Origin: Magnetaquiglobus sp039908105
Lineage (GTDB): Bacteria; Pseudomonadota; Magnetococcia; Magnetococcales; Magnetaquicoccaceae
Assembly (NCBI GenBank): GCA_039908105.1
Contig: JAMOBI010000014.1
Coordinates: 30,911-94,910 of the forward strand
Length of the DNA: 64,000 nucleotides
Direction of reading: 5' to 3'
The translations under genes and the position numbers were made by a program. This document shows, one piece after another, positions 22,561 to 31,008 of the stretch. The notes beneath the pieces are model-generated. The model saw only the letters and a program-made list of their open reading frames with translations, had not been told where the DNA came from and searched no databases. The stretch's first letter is position 1. The number at the start of each line of letters is the position of its first letter.

Positions 22561-23109
22561 GGGTGATTTGAGTTGCATCTGGCGTCGAATATATTGTTTT
22601 AACTGGTGAAAAAAAAGAGAGGGTCTGGGAGATTCCTCTCCCAGGGTTTTGCTTTTGACTTTGGCCTTTAGCGCGCTCTTCAAAAGAAGCATTTTTCGCG
22701 TTTTTTTGCGACAAATGCGCCGCGCGCAGCCAAGGCTTGCGGGATTGTTTTGCGTCTTTTGCAAAACAACCCCGCAAACATGGCCCAAGAACTAAAGCCG
22801 CGTGACAGAGGCTTTCAAGGTTTAGTGACTGGCGTGTCAGCCCGTCGCAACCAGTCAAATCGGCTTGGTTGTGCCGGGGCTTTGGGAGTGGCACGCCCCT
22901 GATGCCTCCAAGATTTTGATTTTGCAACGGGATGAGTCGTCGCTTCGGACACGGGTGCGACAGGGGAAGAGAATCGTGACGGCACAAGCGTCTGTTTCAT
23001 CAATTAAGGTGGGTTGGCCTTGACAAGGTACGTGCGTTTCTTTAGCATGGAAAGCAAAAGTGGAGTCGTGTCGGTAACCTATCTGGAGAAGAGACGCGAG
23101 GCGGAGCCC
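22561..23109. repeat. Modular hairpin repeat, locus 3, plus unassigned spacer
   Basis: The repeat runs from about 22600 to 22880. Block D comes first, read on the minus strand (A-run near 22608-22616, then hairpin CTGGGAGA/TCTCCCAG at 22626-22645), then the C hairpin with mismatches near 22690-22716, then a B hairpin of the GCGGGATTGTTTTGC type near 22737-22775, then a tail (CGCGTGACAGAGGC, TTTAGTGACTGG, CAACCAGTCAAAT) that is the reverse complement of the left part of locus 6. From 22880 to 23109 I see no gene; a frame open from 23014 continues into the next gene but lacks a ribosome site. Confidence 0.75.
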
Positions 23110-23376
23110 ATGAATGGATTGACCGAGGATCAGGAAGACAAACTCGCCGTCTCGATGTCGGGCCTGGAGCAGCGCTGGAATGAGATGGCGCAGACCATCC
23201 GGCAGCAACGCGAGCAGATCGAGGCGTTGAGTGCTCAGTCCGAGGGGCAGAGGGAGACCGTAGCCGAGTTGGAGGAGCAGGTGTTGCTGCTCCAGGAGCG
23301 GATTGATGCCCTGGAGGCGGAAAAGACACGTGTGATTGCCCGGATCGAGCAGTTGTTGGGCCGGTACGAGGAGTAG
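23110..23376 (+). CDS. Small coiled-coil protein, ZapB/SlyX-like
   Basis: The 88-residue product is nearly all coiled coil, with heptad-spaced hydrophobics from about residue 15 to 85 (LEEQVLLLQERIDALEAEKTRV). Its size, heptads and position immediately before zapA match the ZapB-like proteins that stabilise the Z ring with ZapA, but coiled coils are weak evidence and a basal-body or SlyX-like role is possible. I start at the ATG at 23110 after GAGGCGGAG; in-frame ATGs upstream at 23047 lack a good ribosome site. It is 44 bp from zapA. Confidence 0.65.
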   Translation: MNGLTEDQEDKLAVSMSGLEQRWNEMAQTIRQQREQIEALSAQSEGQRETVAELEEQVLLLQERIDALEAEKTRVIARIEQLLGRYEE

Positions 23377-23420
23377 GCTTTCGTTAAGAGGCTTTCGCGC
23401 CTCTTTCGGATTGGGGAGCC

Positions 23421-23705
23421 ATGACCACCACCCATGAGATTCGCATACAAGGTCGGCTGTTCAAGCTGAAATCGCAGGTGAGTGGAGAGTATCTCCAGGA
23501 GCTTGCGCGGTATGTGAACGAGATCATGGATCAGGTGGCGCGGGAGTCGCATGTGGCCTCCGTGGAGCGTTCCGCCATCATGGCTGCGCTCAAGATCGCG
23601 GACGAGCATTGGCAGCTCAAGCGCACGATGGCCCGACAGACCGAAAGCGCGAATGAAAAGATCAGTGGCATGATTGCTGCGAGCGATCGGCTACTCAAAG
23701 GATGA
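23421..23705 (+). CDS. zapA: Cell division protein ZapA
   Basis: The 94-residue protein matches ZapA: the N-terminal globular part EIRIQGRLFKLKSQ and SGEYLQELARYVNEIMDQVA, then a helix with ERSAIMAALKIADEHWQLK and a C-terminal coiled coil. ZapA dimers and tetramers cross-link FtsZ filaments at midcell. The arrangement zapA, then 6S RNA, then fthC is conserved in many Pseudomonadota and holds here, which supports the call. GGGGAGCC lies 8 nt before the ATG. Confidence 0.92.
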   Translation: MTTTHEIRIQGRLFKLKSQVSGEYLQELARYVNEIMDQVARESHVASVERSAIMAALKIADEHWQLKRTMARQTESANEKISGMIAASDRLLKG

Positions 23706-23713
23706 ATCCCATA

Positions 23714-23899
23714 CCAGCAACCCCTGCGGTGTTCGTGAGGTGACCAACCTCCTGAGCCGATAACTTTTGAACCTGGGAACCGAGCTCTGATTGCGGAGTG
23801 CCACCCCATTCGGGGTTGCCAGAAACAATTATTCATGGGTCCACCTTAACAAACGGGTTCAGAGAGTGTGATCCCACGGCACAGGCGGGGGCTTGTTGG
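23714..23899 (+). ncRNA. ssrS: 6S RNA (SsrS)
   Basis: The 9-nt-past-zapA intergenic segment carries the 6S hallmarks in order: TGTTCGTGAGG on the 5' side, CCTGAGCCGATA, a central region, and on the 3' side CACCTTAACAAACGGGTTCA and ACGGCACAGGCGGGGG. The ends pair (CCAGCAACCCCTGC with the complement of GCGGGGGCTTGTTGG), giving a long closing stem around a central bubble of about 186 nt. 6S RNA mimics an open promoter and binds sigma-70 RNA polymerase holoenzyme to repress it in stationary phase. The neighbour fthC starts 34 nt downstream, as in Escherichia coli. Ends are approximate. Confidence 0.9.
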
Positions 23900-23932
23900 C
23901 ATGTTTTGACGCCCAGAAGGCGAATAAAGCGC

Positions 23933-24529
23933 ATGGAACCCTCCAAGGCTTCGTTGCGTCAACGGCTGCGCGCCGAACGCCGCGCCCTCTCCGAGGATCA
24001 GGTTGCCGGGCTCTCTGCCACCATTGTGCGTCAAATCGTCACCGCTCGTTTTTATCAGGACGCGTGCACGATCGGGTTGTACCTTCCTTTTGACCACGAA
24101 GTTGATCCCTCCTCGTTGTTCCAAAAAGCAGTTTCAGACGGAAAAAAGCTCCATCTGCCGATCGTTGATGCCGCGAGTCGTTGCATGCGTTTTGTCGGCT
24201 ATCAACCCGGAGATCCGTTGCGCGTTGGTGCGTATGGGATACTGGAACCGTGCGTTGCCCCGTCAGGCATGGGGGGGTTGGATCCGTTGGATCTCGATCT
24301 GCTGTTGCAGCCTTTGATTGGATTTGACCGGGCGGGTGTCCGGTTGGGTTTTGGCGGCGGGTATCATGATCGAGCCCTGGCCGCGCGTGCCATCTCCTTG
24401 CGACCGGTTTGCGCGGGATTGGCTTATGCATTCCAGGAGTTGCCCGCTCTGCCTTGCGAACCCCATGACGTGCTCATGGATTGGGTGGTCACGGAGCGGG
24501 AGGTGGTGGAGTGTCGGGCGTATCGTTGA
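23933..24529 (+). CDS. fthC: 5-formyltetrahydrofolate cyclo-ligase
   Basis: The 198-residue enzyme converts 5-formyl-THF to 5,10-methenyl-THF with ATP, recovering a folate storage form. The N-terminal KASLRQRLRAERRAL is the family opening, YLPFDHEVDP near 52 is in the substrate pocket, and LIGFDRAGVRLGFGGGYHDRAL near 130 is the signature that holds ATP and magnesium. The start ATG at 23933 follows 6S RNA. 6S RNA and this gene are probably co-transcribed. Confidence 0.93.
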   Translation: MEPSKASLRQRLRAERRALSEDQVAGLSATIVRQIVTARFYQDACTIGLYLPFDHEVDPSSLFQKAVSDGKKLHLPIVDAASRCMRFVGYQPGDPLRVGAYGILEPCVAPSGMGGLDPLDLDLLLQPLIGFDRAGVRLGFGGGYHDRALAARAISLRPVCAGLAYAFQELPALPCEPHDVLMDWVVTEREVVECRAYR

Positions 24530-24595
24530 CATCTTATGGCTCTCGGGGCGGATGATCGTGTGGTCCGCGGCAGGGGCTTGGCGAAGGAAAGTTGC

Positions 24596-26155
24596 ATGGA
24601 TATCGTGATGTTGGTTGTGGGGCTGGCGTTGGGGGCCGGGGTTGTCTGGGGGGTGATGGGCCAGTGGCGGCGTCAGCAGACGCTCGTCTTGCGGGAGCGC
24701 GAGGAGCGGATCGAGCGCATGACCCGAGATGCCGAGGAGAAGGCCGAACACGCCGCGCGTGAGGCGCAACTCCTGGCCAAAACCGAGCGGTTGCGGATTG
24801 AGGAGGAGGTCAAGGAGCAGTATCGCGAACGTCAGGAGGAGCTGGAGCGCTTGAAACAGCGTTTTGACAAACGCGAGGAGCAGTTGGATCGCAAATTCGA
24901 TCAGCTCGACCAACGCGAACGTGAATTGGATCGGCGACGCAACAAGGTGGAAGAGGATCAGCGAGCGTTGGAGAATCGCCAGGAGGCGTGTCAGCGTCGG
25001 GAAGAGGAGATCGTGCACCGTCTGGAGGTGGTGGCGGGACTTACCACCGAACAGGCCAAGGAGCAGTTGGTGGTCGGTTTGCAGGAGGAGGTGCGGCGCG
25101 AGTCGGCCAATTTCATGAAACGCGCCGAGGATGAGGCCAAAGAGAACGCGGATCGCAAGGCGCAGGAGATCATGGCCACCGCGATCCAGCGGCTGGCTGG
25201 TGAATTCGTCGTGGATCGCACCGTGACCGTGGTACCGATCGCCTCCGAGGAGACCAAGGGACGGATCATCGGGCGCGAGGGACGTAATATCCGCGCGATT
25301 GAGGCGGCCACGGGGTGTGATCTGATCATCGACGATACCCCCGAGGCGGTGGTGATTTCGGGTTTCAATCCGGTGCGTCGTCAGGTGGCCCGTCAGGCGC
25401 TTGAAGAGTTGATCGCCGATGGTCGCATTCATCCGGCGCGTATTGAGAGCGTGGTGCGCAAGGCGGAAAAAAATGTCAACAACGAGATTCGCGAGGCCGG
25501 CGAGCAGGCGATCTTCGAGTTGGGACTCTCCGGCATCCATCCGGATATCGTCAAGATGGTCGGCACTTTGAAGTTCCGCACCTCTTACACCCAGAACGTG
25601 CTCTCCCACTCGGTGGAGGTGGCCCGTTTCGCCGGCATGATGGCCGAGGAGCTGGGACTTGATTTCGCCATGGCGCGACGCTGCGGGCTGCTGCACGACA
25701 TCGGCAAGGCGATGGATCACGAGATTCAGGGCTCGCACGCGGTGATCGGCGGCCAGTATGCCAAGAAGTACAAGGAGCATCCGCTGGTGGTCAATGCAAT
25801 CTGGTCGCACCACTTTGATATCGAACCGATTTCGGTCTACGGCCCCTTGATCAACGCCGCCGATGCCCTCTCTGCGGCCCGTCCGGGCGCACGGCGCGAG
25901 AATGTCGAGACCTACATCAAACGTTTGGAGATGCTCGAATCACTGGCCATGGATTTCCCGGGCGTGGAGAAGGCGTTCGCGATTCAGGCCGGACGTGAGT
26001 TGCGCGTGATGGTCGCCTATGACCGGGTGAAGGATGAGGGGGCCATGACCCTGGCCAGCGAGATCGCCAACCGGGTGGAGAACGAAATGACCTATCCGGG
26101 CCAGATTCGCGTCACCGTGATCCGTGAGATGCGTGCCACCGCTGTGGCGCAGTGA
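24596..26155 (+). CDS. rny: Ribonuclease Y
   Basis: The 519-residue protein has an N-terminal anchor helix (DIVMLVVGLALGAGVV), a long charged coiled coil to about residue 190, a KH domain with KGRIIGREGRNIRAIEAATG near 222, and an HD domain with HSVEVARFAGMMAEELG near 340 and LLHDIGKAMDHE near 363 holding the metal-binding HD pair. RNase Y is a membrane-bound endoribonuclease that starts mRNA decay. The start was set at the ATG at 24596, preceded by AAGGAAAG; a longer frame from 24536 lacks that site. RNase Y is less usual in Pseudomonadota, which mostly rely on RNase E. Confidence 0.95.
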   Translation: MDIVMLVVGLALGAGVVWGVMGQWRRQQTLVLREREERIERMTRDAEEKAEHAAREAQLLAKTERLRIEEEVKEQYRERQEELERLKQRFDKREEQLDRKFDQLDQRERELDRRRNKVEEDQRALENRQEACQRREEEIVHRLEVVAGLTTEQAKEQLVVGLQEEVRRESANFMKRAEDEAKENADRKAQEIMATAIQRLAGEFVVDRTVTVVPIASEETKGRIIGREGRNIRAIEAATGCDLIIDDTPEAVVISGFNPVRRQVARQALEELIADGRIHPARIESVVRKAEKNVNNEIREAGEQAIFELGLSGIHPDIVKMVGTLKFRTSYTQNVLSHSVEVARFAGMMAEELGLDFAMARRCGLLHDIGKAMDHEIQGSHAVIGGQYAKKYKEHPLVVNAIWSHHFDIEPISVYGPLINAADALSAARPGARRENVETYIKRLEMLESLAMDFPGVEKAFAIQAGRELRVMVAYDRVKDEGAMTLASEIANRVENEMTYPGQIRVTVIREMRATAVAQ

Positions 26156-26239
26156 GAGCTGGTTTCAGTTTCATCCGTCTTGTGCGTCGTTTTTTAAAGC
26201 TGGAAAGCGCTGGTTGCAAGGGAAACGGAGGGAAAAAGG

Positions 26240-26485
26240 GTGAATCCATCTGAAATAATTCAGAAATGGTCCGCGTTGTCTGCTGATCGGCGTGCGGAAA
26301 TGACGCATCGCATCGACTCCATATTGGCGGATCTGGGTGGTGAGATGACTCATGAGGCTGGGACTCGTGTGAGCGATTGGAAAGACGAGGCGTTCCAAAC
26401 GTTGGCTTGTCTGTCGGCTAATCGGGATTCCGAGGAGGATCCGGTGATCTACTCCCTGGATGATCTGCAAGAACGATGGGTGTGA
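26240..26485 (+). CDS. Putative antitoxin of a MazF-type pair
   Basis: This 81-residue acidic protein starts with GTG at 26240 after a strong GGAGGG. It is helical, with AEMTHRIDSILADLGGEM and a C-terminal DSEEDPVIYSLDDLQERWV, and overlaps the toxin by 10 bp. No known antitoxin DNA-binding motif is obvious. The call rests on size, charge and the tight overlap with the PemK/MazF-like gene that follows. Confidence 0.6.
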   Translation: MNPSEIIQKWSALSADRRAEMTHRIDSILADLGGEMTHEAGTRVSDWKDEAFQTLACLSANRDSEEDPVIYSLDDLQERWV

Positions 26486-26847
26486 AACGCGCCGGGCAGA
26501 TTGCCTTGACTCGATTTCCCTCGACCGATTTTTCCGAGGCGAAGTTGCGACCGGTTTTGTTGCTGCATCGGGCATCCCGGCGTTTTGATGATTGGTTGGT
26601 CTGTATGATTTCATCCCGACTTGGGCAGGCAGAGCCGGAATTGGATGAGTGGATAGGCGAGGAGGAAGCAGATTTTGCCTCTTCGGGGTTAAAGGTTGGC
26701 AGTATCGTACGACTGAATCGCTTGGCGGTGTTGGATGGAGCATTGCTGGTGGGTGCATTGGGTTCGATTGATGAGCAGCGTTTGATGCGGATCCGGCATC
26801 GTTTGGCAGAGTGGATCCTCTGCGGTGCAGTTGGCGGTCGGGTGTAG
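26476..26847 (+). CDS. PemK/MazF-family toxin
   Basis: The 123-residue product matches the MazF fold: GQIALTRFPSTDFSEAKLRPVLLLHRA is the first two strands, where FPSTD followed by RPVLLL is the family signature, and DDWLVCMISSRLGQ follows as the next strand. SIVRLNRLAVLDGALL near 75 fits the C-terminal half. MazF toxins are sequence-specific endoribonucleases, controlled by their antitoxin. The usual arginine in the RPVLLL motif is present, so it is probably active. It is just after rny; that adjacency may be chance. Confidence 0.78.
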   Translation: MGVKRAGQIALTRFPSTDFSEAKLRPVLLLHRASRRFDDWLVCMISSRLGQAEPELDEWIGEEEADFASSGLKVGSIVRLNRLAVLDGALLVGALGSIDEQRLMRIRHRLAEWILCGAVGGRV

Positions 26848-27022
26848 AACGATCAGGTTGCCACGATCGAGACAGCACCCCTTTGGTCCCAAACGACCTC
26901 CCTTCGGTTCATTTGGTCAAGGCGGATTGGAGAGGATCGACTCATGCACGCTTTCGACTTCCGCTTCGCAGCGTCCTCTGCCCAGGCGGATGTCACCCTC
27001 ACGGCAAAAAAAGGAGATCGGG

Positions 27023-27403
27023 ATGTTGAAAATCATTCGCGGTTGGATGGCGTTGGCCTTGATTTCATCCCTGGCAGCCCCGATTGCCCAAGCCGGTGAA
27101 GAGACCCACTCCGGCCAGGCGGTACGTGATTCGGCCAAGGCGAGCGGCTTTGCCAGTCGCGGTTCGGCACAAGGGATCATCGCTTCGGGACAGGCAACCT
27201 CTGCCATGACCGCAGTGCCACTGGCTGTGGGCGGTTCGGTGTTGGGAGCTGCGGGCGCGGCCAGTACGCAATTGGCCAACGATTCCGCCGCTGCGGCGAG
27301 CGCGCCAGTTGGAGCCCCCTTGCCGATCGTCGAGGAGACGATCACCATTCTGCCGCCCAATGAGGCTCTCCGTCCCAAGGAGACCACCAGGCCTGCGCCT
27401 TGA
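27023..27403 (+). CDS. Small secreted alanine-rich protein
   Basis: The 126-residue product has a clear signal peptide (KIIRGWMALALISSLAAPIAQA, cleavage near residue 25 before GEE). The mature 100 residues are rich in Ala, Gly and Ser with no cysteine, and end proline-rich (ALRPKETTRPAP). Function unknown. I chose ATG 27023 with AAGGAG 7 nt upstream. It is followed after 52 bp by a DUF2145 protein that also has a signal peptide, so they are likely an operon for two periplasmic proteins. Confidence 0.72.
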   Translation: MLKIIRGWMALALISSLAAPIAQAGEETHSGQAVRDSAKASGFASRGSAQGIIASGQATSAMTAVPLAVGGSVLGAAGAASTQLANDSAAAASAPVGAPLPIVEETITILPPNEALRPKETTRPAP

Positions 27404-27455
27404 TGCGCTGGAGTCTATCGGCCCCCCCTTTCTTGCAGCCCTTCGGAGGTGCGTC

Positions 27456-28250
27456 ATGTCGCGCGTGTTGACGATCTTGTTGCTGATCGTGCTCACCCTT
27501 GCCGAGGCCGGGGCAACGGCCTCCGGCTCATCGACCGGTGACACGACCAAAACCAGCCGGTTTACAACCGAGCAGATCATCGCCTTTGCCAAGAAGGTGG
27601 AGAAGGGATTGGCCGCCAAGGGGACCCGCGTGGCGATTCTGGCACGCATGGGTCGCCCCCTCTCCGAAATGCCCCCAGGCATGCATTTCACCCATGTGGC
27701 GTTTGCGGTCTACTCGGAGATCACCACACGCGATGGTCGCAAGGTGCCGGGCTACGCGATCCATAACCTCTATCAAAAAGCCGACCAGCCGAATGTCAGC
27801 GAACTGGTGATGGATTTCCCGGTGGACTTTTTCGCCGATGTGGCGGAACTCGAGGCCGGGATTCTCATCCCCTCGGAGAACCTGCAACAGCGGTTGTTGA
27901 AACGGATCGGCACCCCGGAGTATCGGGGCTTGCACGATCCACACTATTCGGTGATCGCCAATCCGTTCACCGAGGGACGGCAGAACTGCACCGAATTCGT
28001 GCTCGATGTCCTCCATTCCGCGATTTATGAAACGTATGACATCAAGACCATCAAGGCGGCGGAGAAGCGCTATTTCGAGGCGCAACCGGTCGAGGTGAAT
28101 CCCTTCAAGCTGATGTTGGGTGCGTTGTTCTCGCAGGAGGTCTCCACCGACGATCATCCCGCTGCACCGGTGACCGCCACTTTTGAGAAGATCGCGGCCT
28201 ATCTGCAAAAATACGATCAGGGGTCACAAGTCGTCACGATGACACCTTGA
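27456..28250 (+). CDS. DUF2145 family periplasmic protein
   Basis: The 264-residue protein has a signal peptide (SRVLTILLLIVLTLAEAGATA) and matches the uncharacterised DUF2145 family over its length: VAILARMGRPLSEMPPGMHFTHVAF near 50, GYAIHNLYQKADQP near 97, PVDFFADVAELEAGILIPSE near 120, and QNCTEFVLDVLHSAIYETYD near 175, where a conserved cysteine and histidine lie. The HFTHVAF and QNCTEF pairs are similar to NlpC/P60-like Cys/His proteases, but the family has no proven enzyme role. CGGAGG stands 6 nt before ATG 27456. Confidence 0.85.
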   Translation: MSRVLTILLLIVLTLAEAGATASGSSTGDTTKTSRFTTEQIIAFAKKVEKGLAAKGTRVAILARMGRPLSEMPPGMHFTHVAFAVYSEITTRDGRKVPGYAIHNLYQKADQPNVSELVMDFPVDFFADVAELEAGILIPSENLQQRLLKRIGTPEYRGLHDPHYSVIANPFTEGRQNCTEFVLDVLHSAIYETYDIKTIKAAEKRYFEAQPVEVNPFKLMLGALFSQEVSTDDHPAAPVTATFEKIAAYLQKYDQGSQVVTMTP

Positions 28251-28266
28251 ATGGACCTGGCGGGAA

Positions 28267-29409
28267 ATGGATCTGGCGGCGCTGCGTCTGACATTGTTCT
28301 TTACGGCAAACCTGTCGCTGACCGAGTGGCAGCGCTTGGGGATGTTCGAGCGCGAGACCGCTTTGTATCGTGCCTTGCGTCCGCATTTGGCCGGTGTTGC
28401 GTTTGTCACCTACGGGGATCGGCAGGATCTCGTCCAGCGGGAGCGGCTCGCGGGGATCGATATCTATTGTAATCGTTTCAGCCTCTCCTGGCCGTGGTAT
28501 TGGCGTTGGCTTGCCGGTATGCCGGCTGGGTGGAAAAAGGGACCGGTGATTTTCAAGAGCAACCAGGTGCCGGGTGCGGATACCGCGTTGGCCTTGGCGT
28601 GCCGCTTTGGCAAGCCGTTTGTCGCCCGTTGTGGTTACCTGCATTCACTGGCCATGGGGCTGCGTCATGGGGAGGAGTCTCCCGAGGCGCTGCGCGCCAG
28701 GGAACGGGAGGGGCGGGTGTTTCGCGGGGCTGATCGGGTGGTGGTGACCACGCCGCTGATGGCCGGTCAGGCGATCGGGTTGCACGGCTTGCAGCCGGAT
28801 CGGCTGCGGGTGATCCCCAATTATGTCGATGTGGAGCGTTTCGCACCGGCTCCACGGGAGGGCGAGCATACGGCTGGAGCGGTCGTGCTGTTCGTGGGGC
28901 GGTTGGATGCCCAGAAGGATCCCGCGCTGCTGGTGGCTGCCATGGCGGGGGTGGATGCCGAGTTGTGGCTGGTGGGTGAGGGGTCGCTGCGTGTGCGTCT
29001 GGAAGAGGAGGCTGTAGCGAGCGGGGCGCGCGTGCGTTTCCTGGGGATTTGTCCGCATGCGGCCTTGCCGGCGCTGATGAATCGGGCGGATCTGTTGGTG
29101 ATCGCCTCACCGCATGAGGGTCATCCAAAGGCGCTGTTGGAGGCCATGGCCTGCGGCATGGCGGTGATCGGTCGCAACGATGCGCCGGGGGTGCGTGAGA
29201 TGATCCGGCACGAGGTGACCGGTCTGGTGTGCGATCCGACCCCCGAGGGGATGCGCGCGGCGATCGTTCGGGTGTTGAGTGATGCGGCATTGAAAGAGCG
29301 TTTGGGGCGCAATGCCCGCGCTTATGCGGTGGCCGAGTTCTCTTTGCAACGGATCGTTGCGTTGGAGTTGGAACTGCTGCAAGAGATCGCCCAAGAACGG
29401 TTTCGTTAA
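28267..29409 (+). CDS. GT4-family glycosyltransferase
   Basis: The 380-residue protein is a GT-B enzyme of family 4. The donor-binding half holds RVIPNYVDVERFAP near 180, VLFVGRLDAQKDPALLV near 205, and IASPHEGHPKALLEAMACG near 280, with the E-x7-E equivalents. The N-terminal half (TLFFTANLSLTEWQRLGMFERE) lacks the usual GG-rich opening, so acceptor use may differ. It begins 16 bp after the DUF2145 stop, and probably belongs to that transcript. Its role is presumably glycan or glycolipid synthesis. Confidence 0.85.
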   Translation: MDLAALRLTLFFTANLSLTEWQRLGMFERETALYRALRPHLAGVAFVTYGDRQDLVQRERLAGIDIYCNRFSLSWPWYWRWLAGMPAGWKKGPVIFKSNQVPGADTALALACRFGKPFVARCGYLHSLAMGLRHGEESPEALRAREREGRVFRGADRVVVTTPLMAGQAIGLHGLQPDRLRVIPNYVDVERFAPAPREGEHTAGAVVLFVGRLDAQKDPALLVAAMAGVDAELWLVGEGSLRVRLEEEAVASGARVRFLGICPHAALPALMNRADLLVIASPHEGHPKALLEAMACGMAVIGRNDAPGVREMIRHEVTGLVCDPTPEGMRAAIVRVLSDAALKERLGRNARAYAVAEFSLQRIVALELELLQEIAQERFR

Positions 29410-29424
29410 GGATTGTCGGTCATT

Positions 29425-29820
29425 TCACGGTTTTTCGGTCATTTCCATTCTCTCCACATCGGCCAACGTGATGCGGCGGCCATCCAGGGTGTGAAACGAT
29501 CGACCCTGGATCTTGTTGCGCTGTGCTTGATAGACCGTGGTATGCATGGTTTGTACGTGGATCACCCGTACATCGACCACCTGATGGGCTTCGCTCCAGT
29601 CGTGATAGAGAAACCAGCCGATCCAGACCACGGCGATGATCAGAAGTGTCAACGAGGTGATGCGCATGGAGTCGCGGCTGACCCGCTTGAAGCGATGCAC
29701 TGCATCGGCTTCGGGGGTGATGTTGATCGATCCGGGCGGCATGTTGCGGCGTGCGTGAATCTTGCCCAACAGATAGACGCCGACGAACATGAGGGCGGGA
29801 AACCAGAATTTCCAGAACAT
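29425..29820 (-). CDS. Small two-helix membrane protein of unknown function
   Basis: The 131-residue product has hydrophobic segments at about residues 3-19 (WKFWFPALMFVGVYLLG) and 55-72 (SLTLLIIAVVWIGWFLY) and a C-terminal soluble domain of about 60 residues. It ends 15 bp from the GT4 stop, so the two genes converge. I do not recognise a family. Codon composition is normal for the region, which supports a real gene. Confidence 0.6.
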   Translation of the reverse strand: MFWKFWFPALMFVGVYLLGKIHARRNMPPGSINITPEADAVHRFKRVSRDSMRITSLTLLIIAVVWIGWFLYHDWSEAHQVVDVRVIHVQTMHTTVYQAQRNKIQGRSFHTLDGRRITLADVERMEMTEKP

Positions 29821-30046
29821 GATCTTGATGTTGCATCCTTGGTTGGTCGGGGGTGAGGGGGTCTCCTCCCATCATGCAAGTTCACCGTGGCTCGCCGGTG
29901 AAGGGAACCACGGGGGGTGAGGCGTCTCCCCACCACCTCTTGAACGTTTGAGAGGGAGAATCTTGTTGCCCGGTTCCCGTAATCCAGAGTAACATGGATT
30001 CTGTGGAATTTCGACCTTCTTCAACAGATATCAAGGAGAGTTGGCG
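29821..30046. repeat. Degenerate copy of the GC-rich repeat family
   Basis: At about 29845-29935 are two weak units of the second repeat family: GGTCGGGGGTGAGGGGG with CATCATGCAAG, then a small hairpin (TTCACCG with CGGTGAA, loop TGGCTCGC) and a second G-tract/C-tract pair. It lies upstream of the divergent membrane-protein and CBS genes and may overlap their promoters. AAGGAGAG at 30033-30040 is the ribosome site of the CBS gene. Confidence 0.6.
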
Positions 30047-30502
30047 ATGAAAGCGAAGGATATCATGATACGTGAGGTGATCACGGCACCCCCCGAGATG
30101 TCCGTGCGCGATCTGGCTCGTCTGCTCACCGGGAACCGCATTGGCGGTGTGCCGATCGTGGAGGAGGGACGCCTGCTGGGCATGGTTACTGAGGAGGATC
30201 TGTTGTCGCAGGTGAAGACGATTCACCCGCCGATGCTGATCACGATCCTGGATGCGGTGATCCCGATTGCCGGCGAATTTCGTTACGAGGAGGATTTGCG
30301 TCGCATGGCCGCCTCGACCGCCGGGGAGATCATGACCGTTGATCTGGATGTGGTCGATGAAGAGACCGAATTGGCCGAGGTGGCGACCTTGATCAGCGAT
30401 CGGCATGTCTCGTTGGTGCCGGTGTTGCGGGGTGAGACGTTGGTCGGCATCATCGGCAAGCGTGACGTGATTCGTGGCATGCTGGAGGATGAGGCCTCGT
30501 GA
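30047..30502 (+). CDS. CBS-domain pair protein
   Basis: The 151-residue protein is made of two CBS motifs (about residues 7-60 and 95-145), with the pattern VREVITAPPEMSVRDLARLL and GGVPIVEEGRLLGMVTEEDLL in the first and AEIMTVDLDVVDE and SLVPVLRGETLVGIIGKRDVI in the second. Such pairs bind adenosyl ligands (AMP, ATP or SAM) and act as energy sensors. Between the two motifs lies a 30-residue linker. It overlaps tsaE by GTGA and may be cotranscribed by chance. Confidence 0.88.
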   Translation: MKAKDIMIREVITAPPEMSVRDLARLLTGNRIGGVPIVEEGRLLGMVTEEDLLSQVKTIHPPMLITILDAVIPIAGEFRYEEDLRRMAASTAGEIMTVDLDVVDEETELAEVATLISDRHVSLVPVLRGETLVGIIGKRDVIRGMLEDEAS

Positions 30503-31008
30503 GTGGTGCGGATGAGATCCGCTGGTCGGGTGAGAGTCGCTCCGAGGAGGCAACCGAGGCCTTGGGGCGGGCGCTGGCGGCTTCCTTATTGCCGGGTGTG
30601 GCGGTGTTGCTGCGCGGGGATCTGGGGTGTGGCAAGAGTGTGTTGGCACGTGGGGTGTTGCGCGGTCTGGGGGTGGAGGATGCGTACATCACCAGTCCCA
30701 CCTTCACGCTGGTCAACGGCTATGACGAAGGGCGGCTGCCGGTGGCCCATTTCGATCTTTATCGTCTGAGTGATGCGGAGGAGTTGGCAGGGGTTGGGGT
30801 GGAAGAGTATGTCGACGGTCGCGGCGTGGCGTTGGTCGAGTGGCCGGAGCGGGGGGAGGGGATCGATTTCGGGGCGGTGATCGAGGCGCGGATCGAGGAT
30901 CGTGCCGGGGATCCGGAGTGGCGCGGCATCACCTTGCACGCACGGGACGCTTTGAGTCGGGGATGTTTGCATGATTTTGTCGGGCAATGGAGTGACAGAG
31001 GTGGCTGA
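30499..31008 (+). CDS. tsaE: tRNA N6-threonylcarbamoyladenosine ATPase TsaE
   Basis: The 169-residue protein has the P-loop LRGDLGCGKSVLARGVLRGL near residue 40, the family sequence SPTFTLVNGYDEGRLPVAHFDLYRL near 65 and VALVEWPERGE near 115, all typical of TsaE. It works with TsaB and TsaD to make t6A37 on tRNAs that read ANN codons; these partners are not in the window. The start is GTG 30499, overlapping the CBS stop. Its last 38 bp overlap amgK. Confidence 0.92.
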   Translation: MSGADEIRWSGESRSEEATEALGRALAASLLPGVAVLLRGDLGCGKSVLARGVLRGLGVEDAYITSPTFTLVNGYDEGRLPVAHFDLYRLSDAEELAGVGVEEYVDGRGVALVEWPERGEGIDFGAVIEARIEDRAGDPEWRGITLHARDALSRGCLHDFVGQWSDRGG

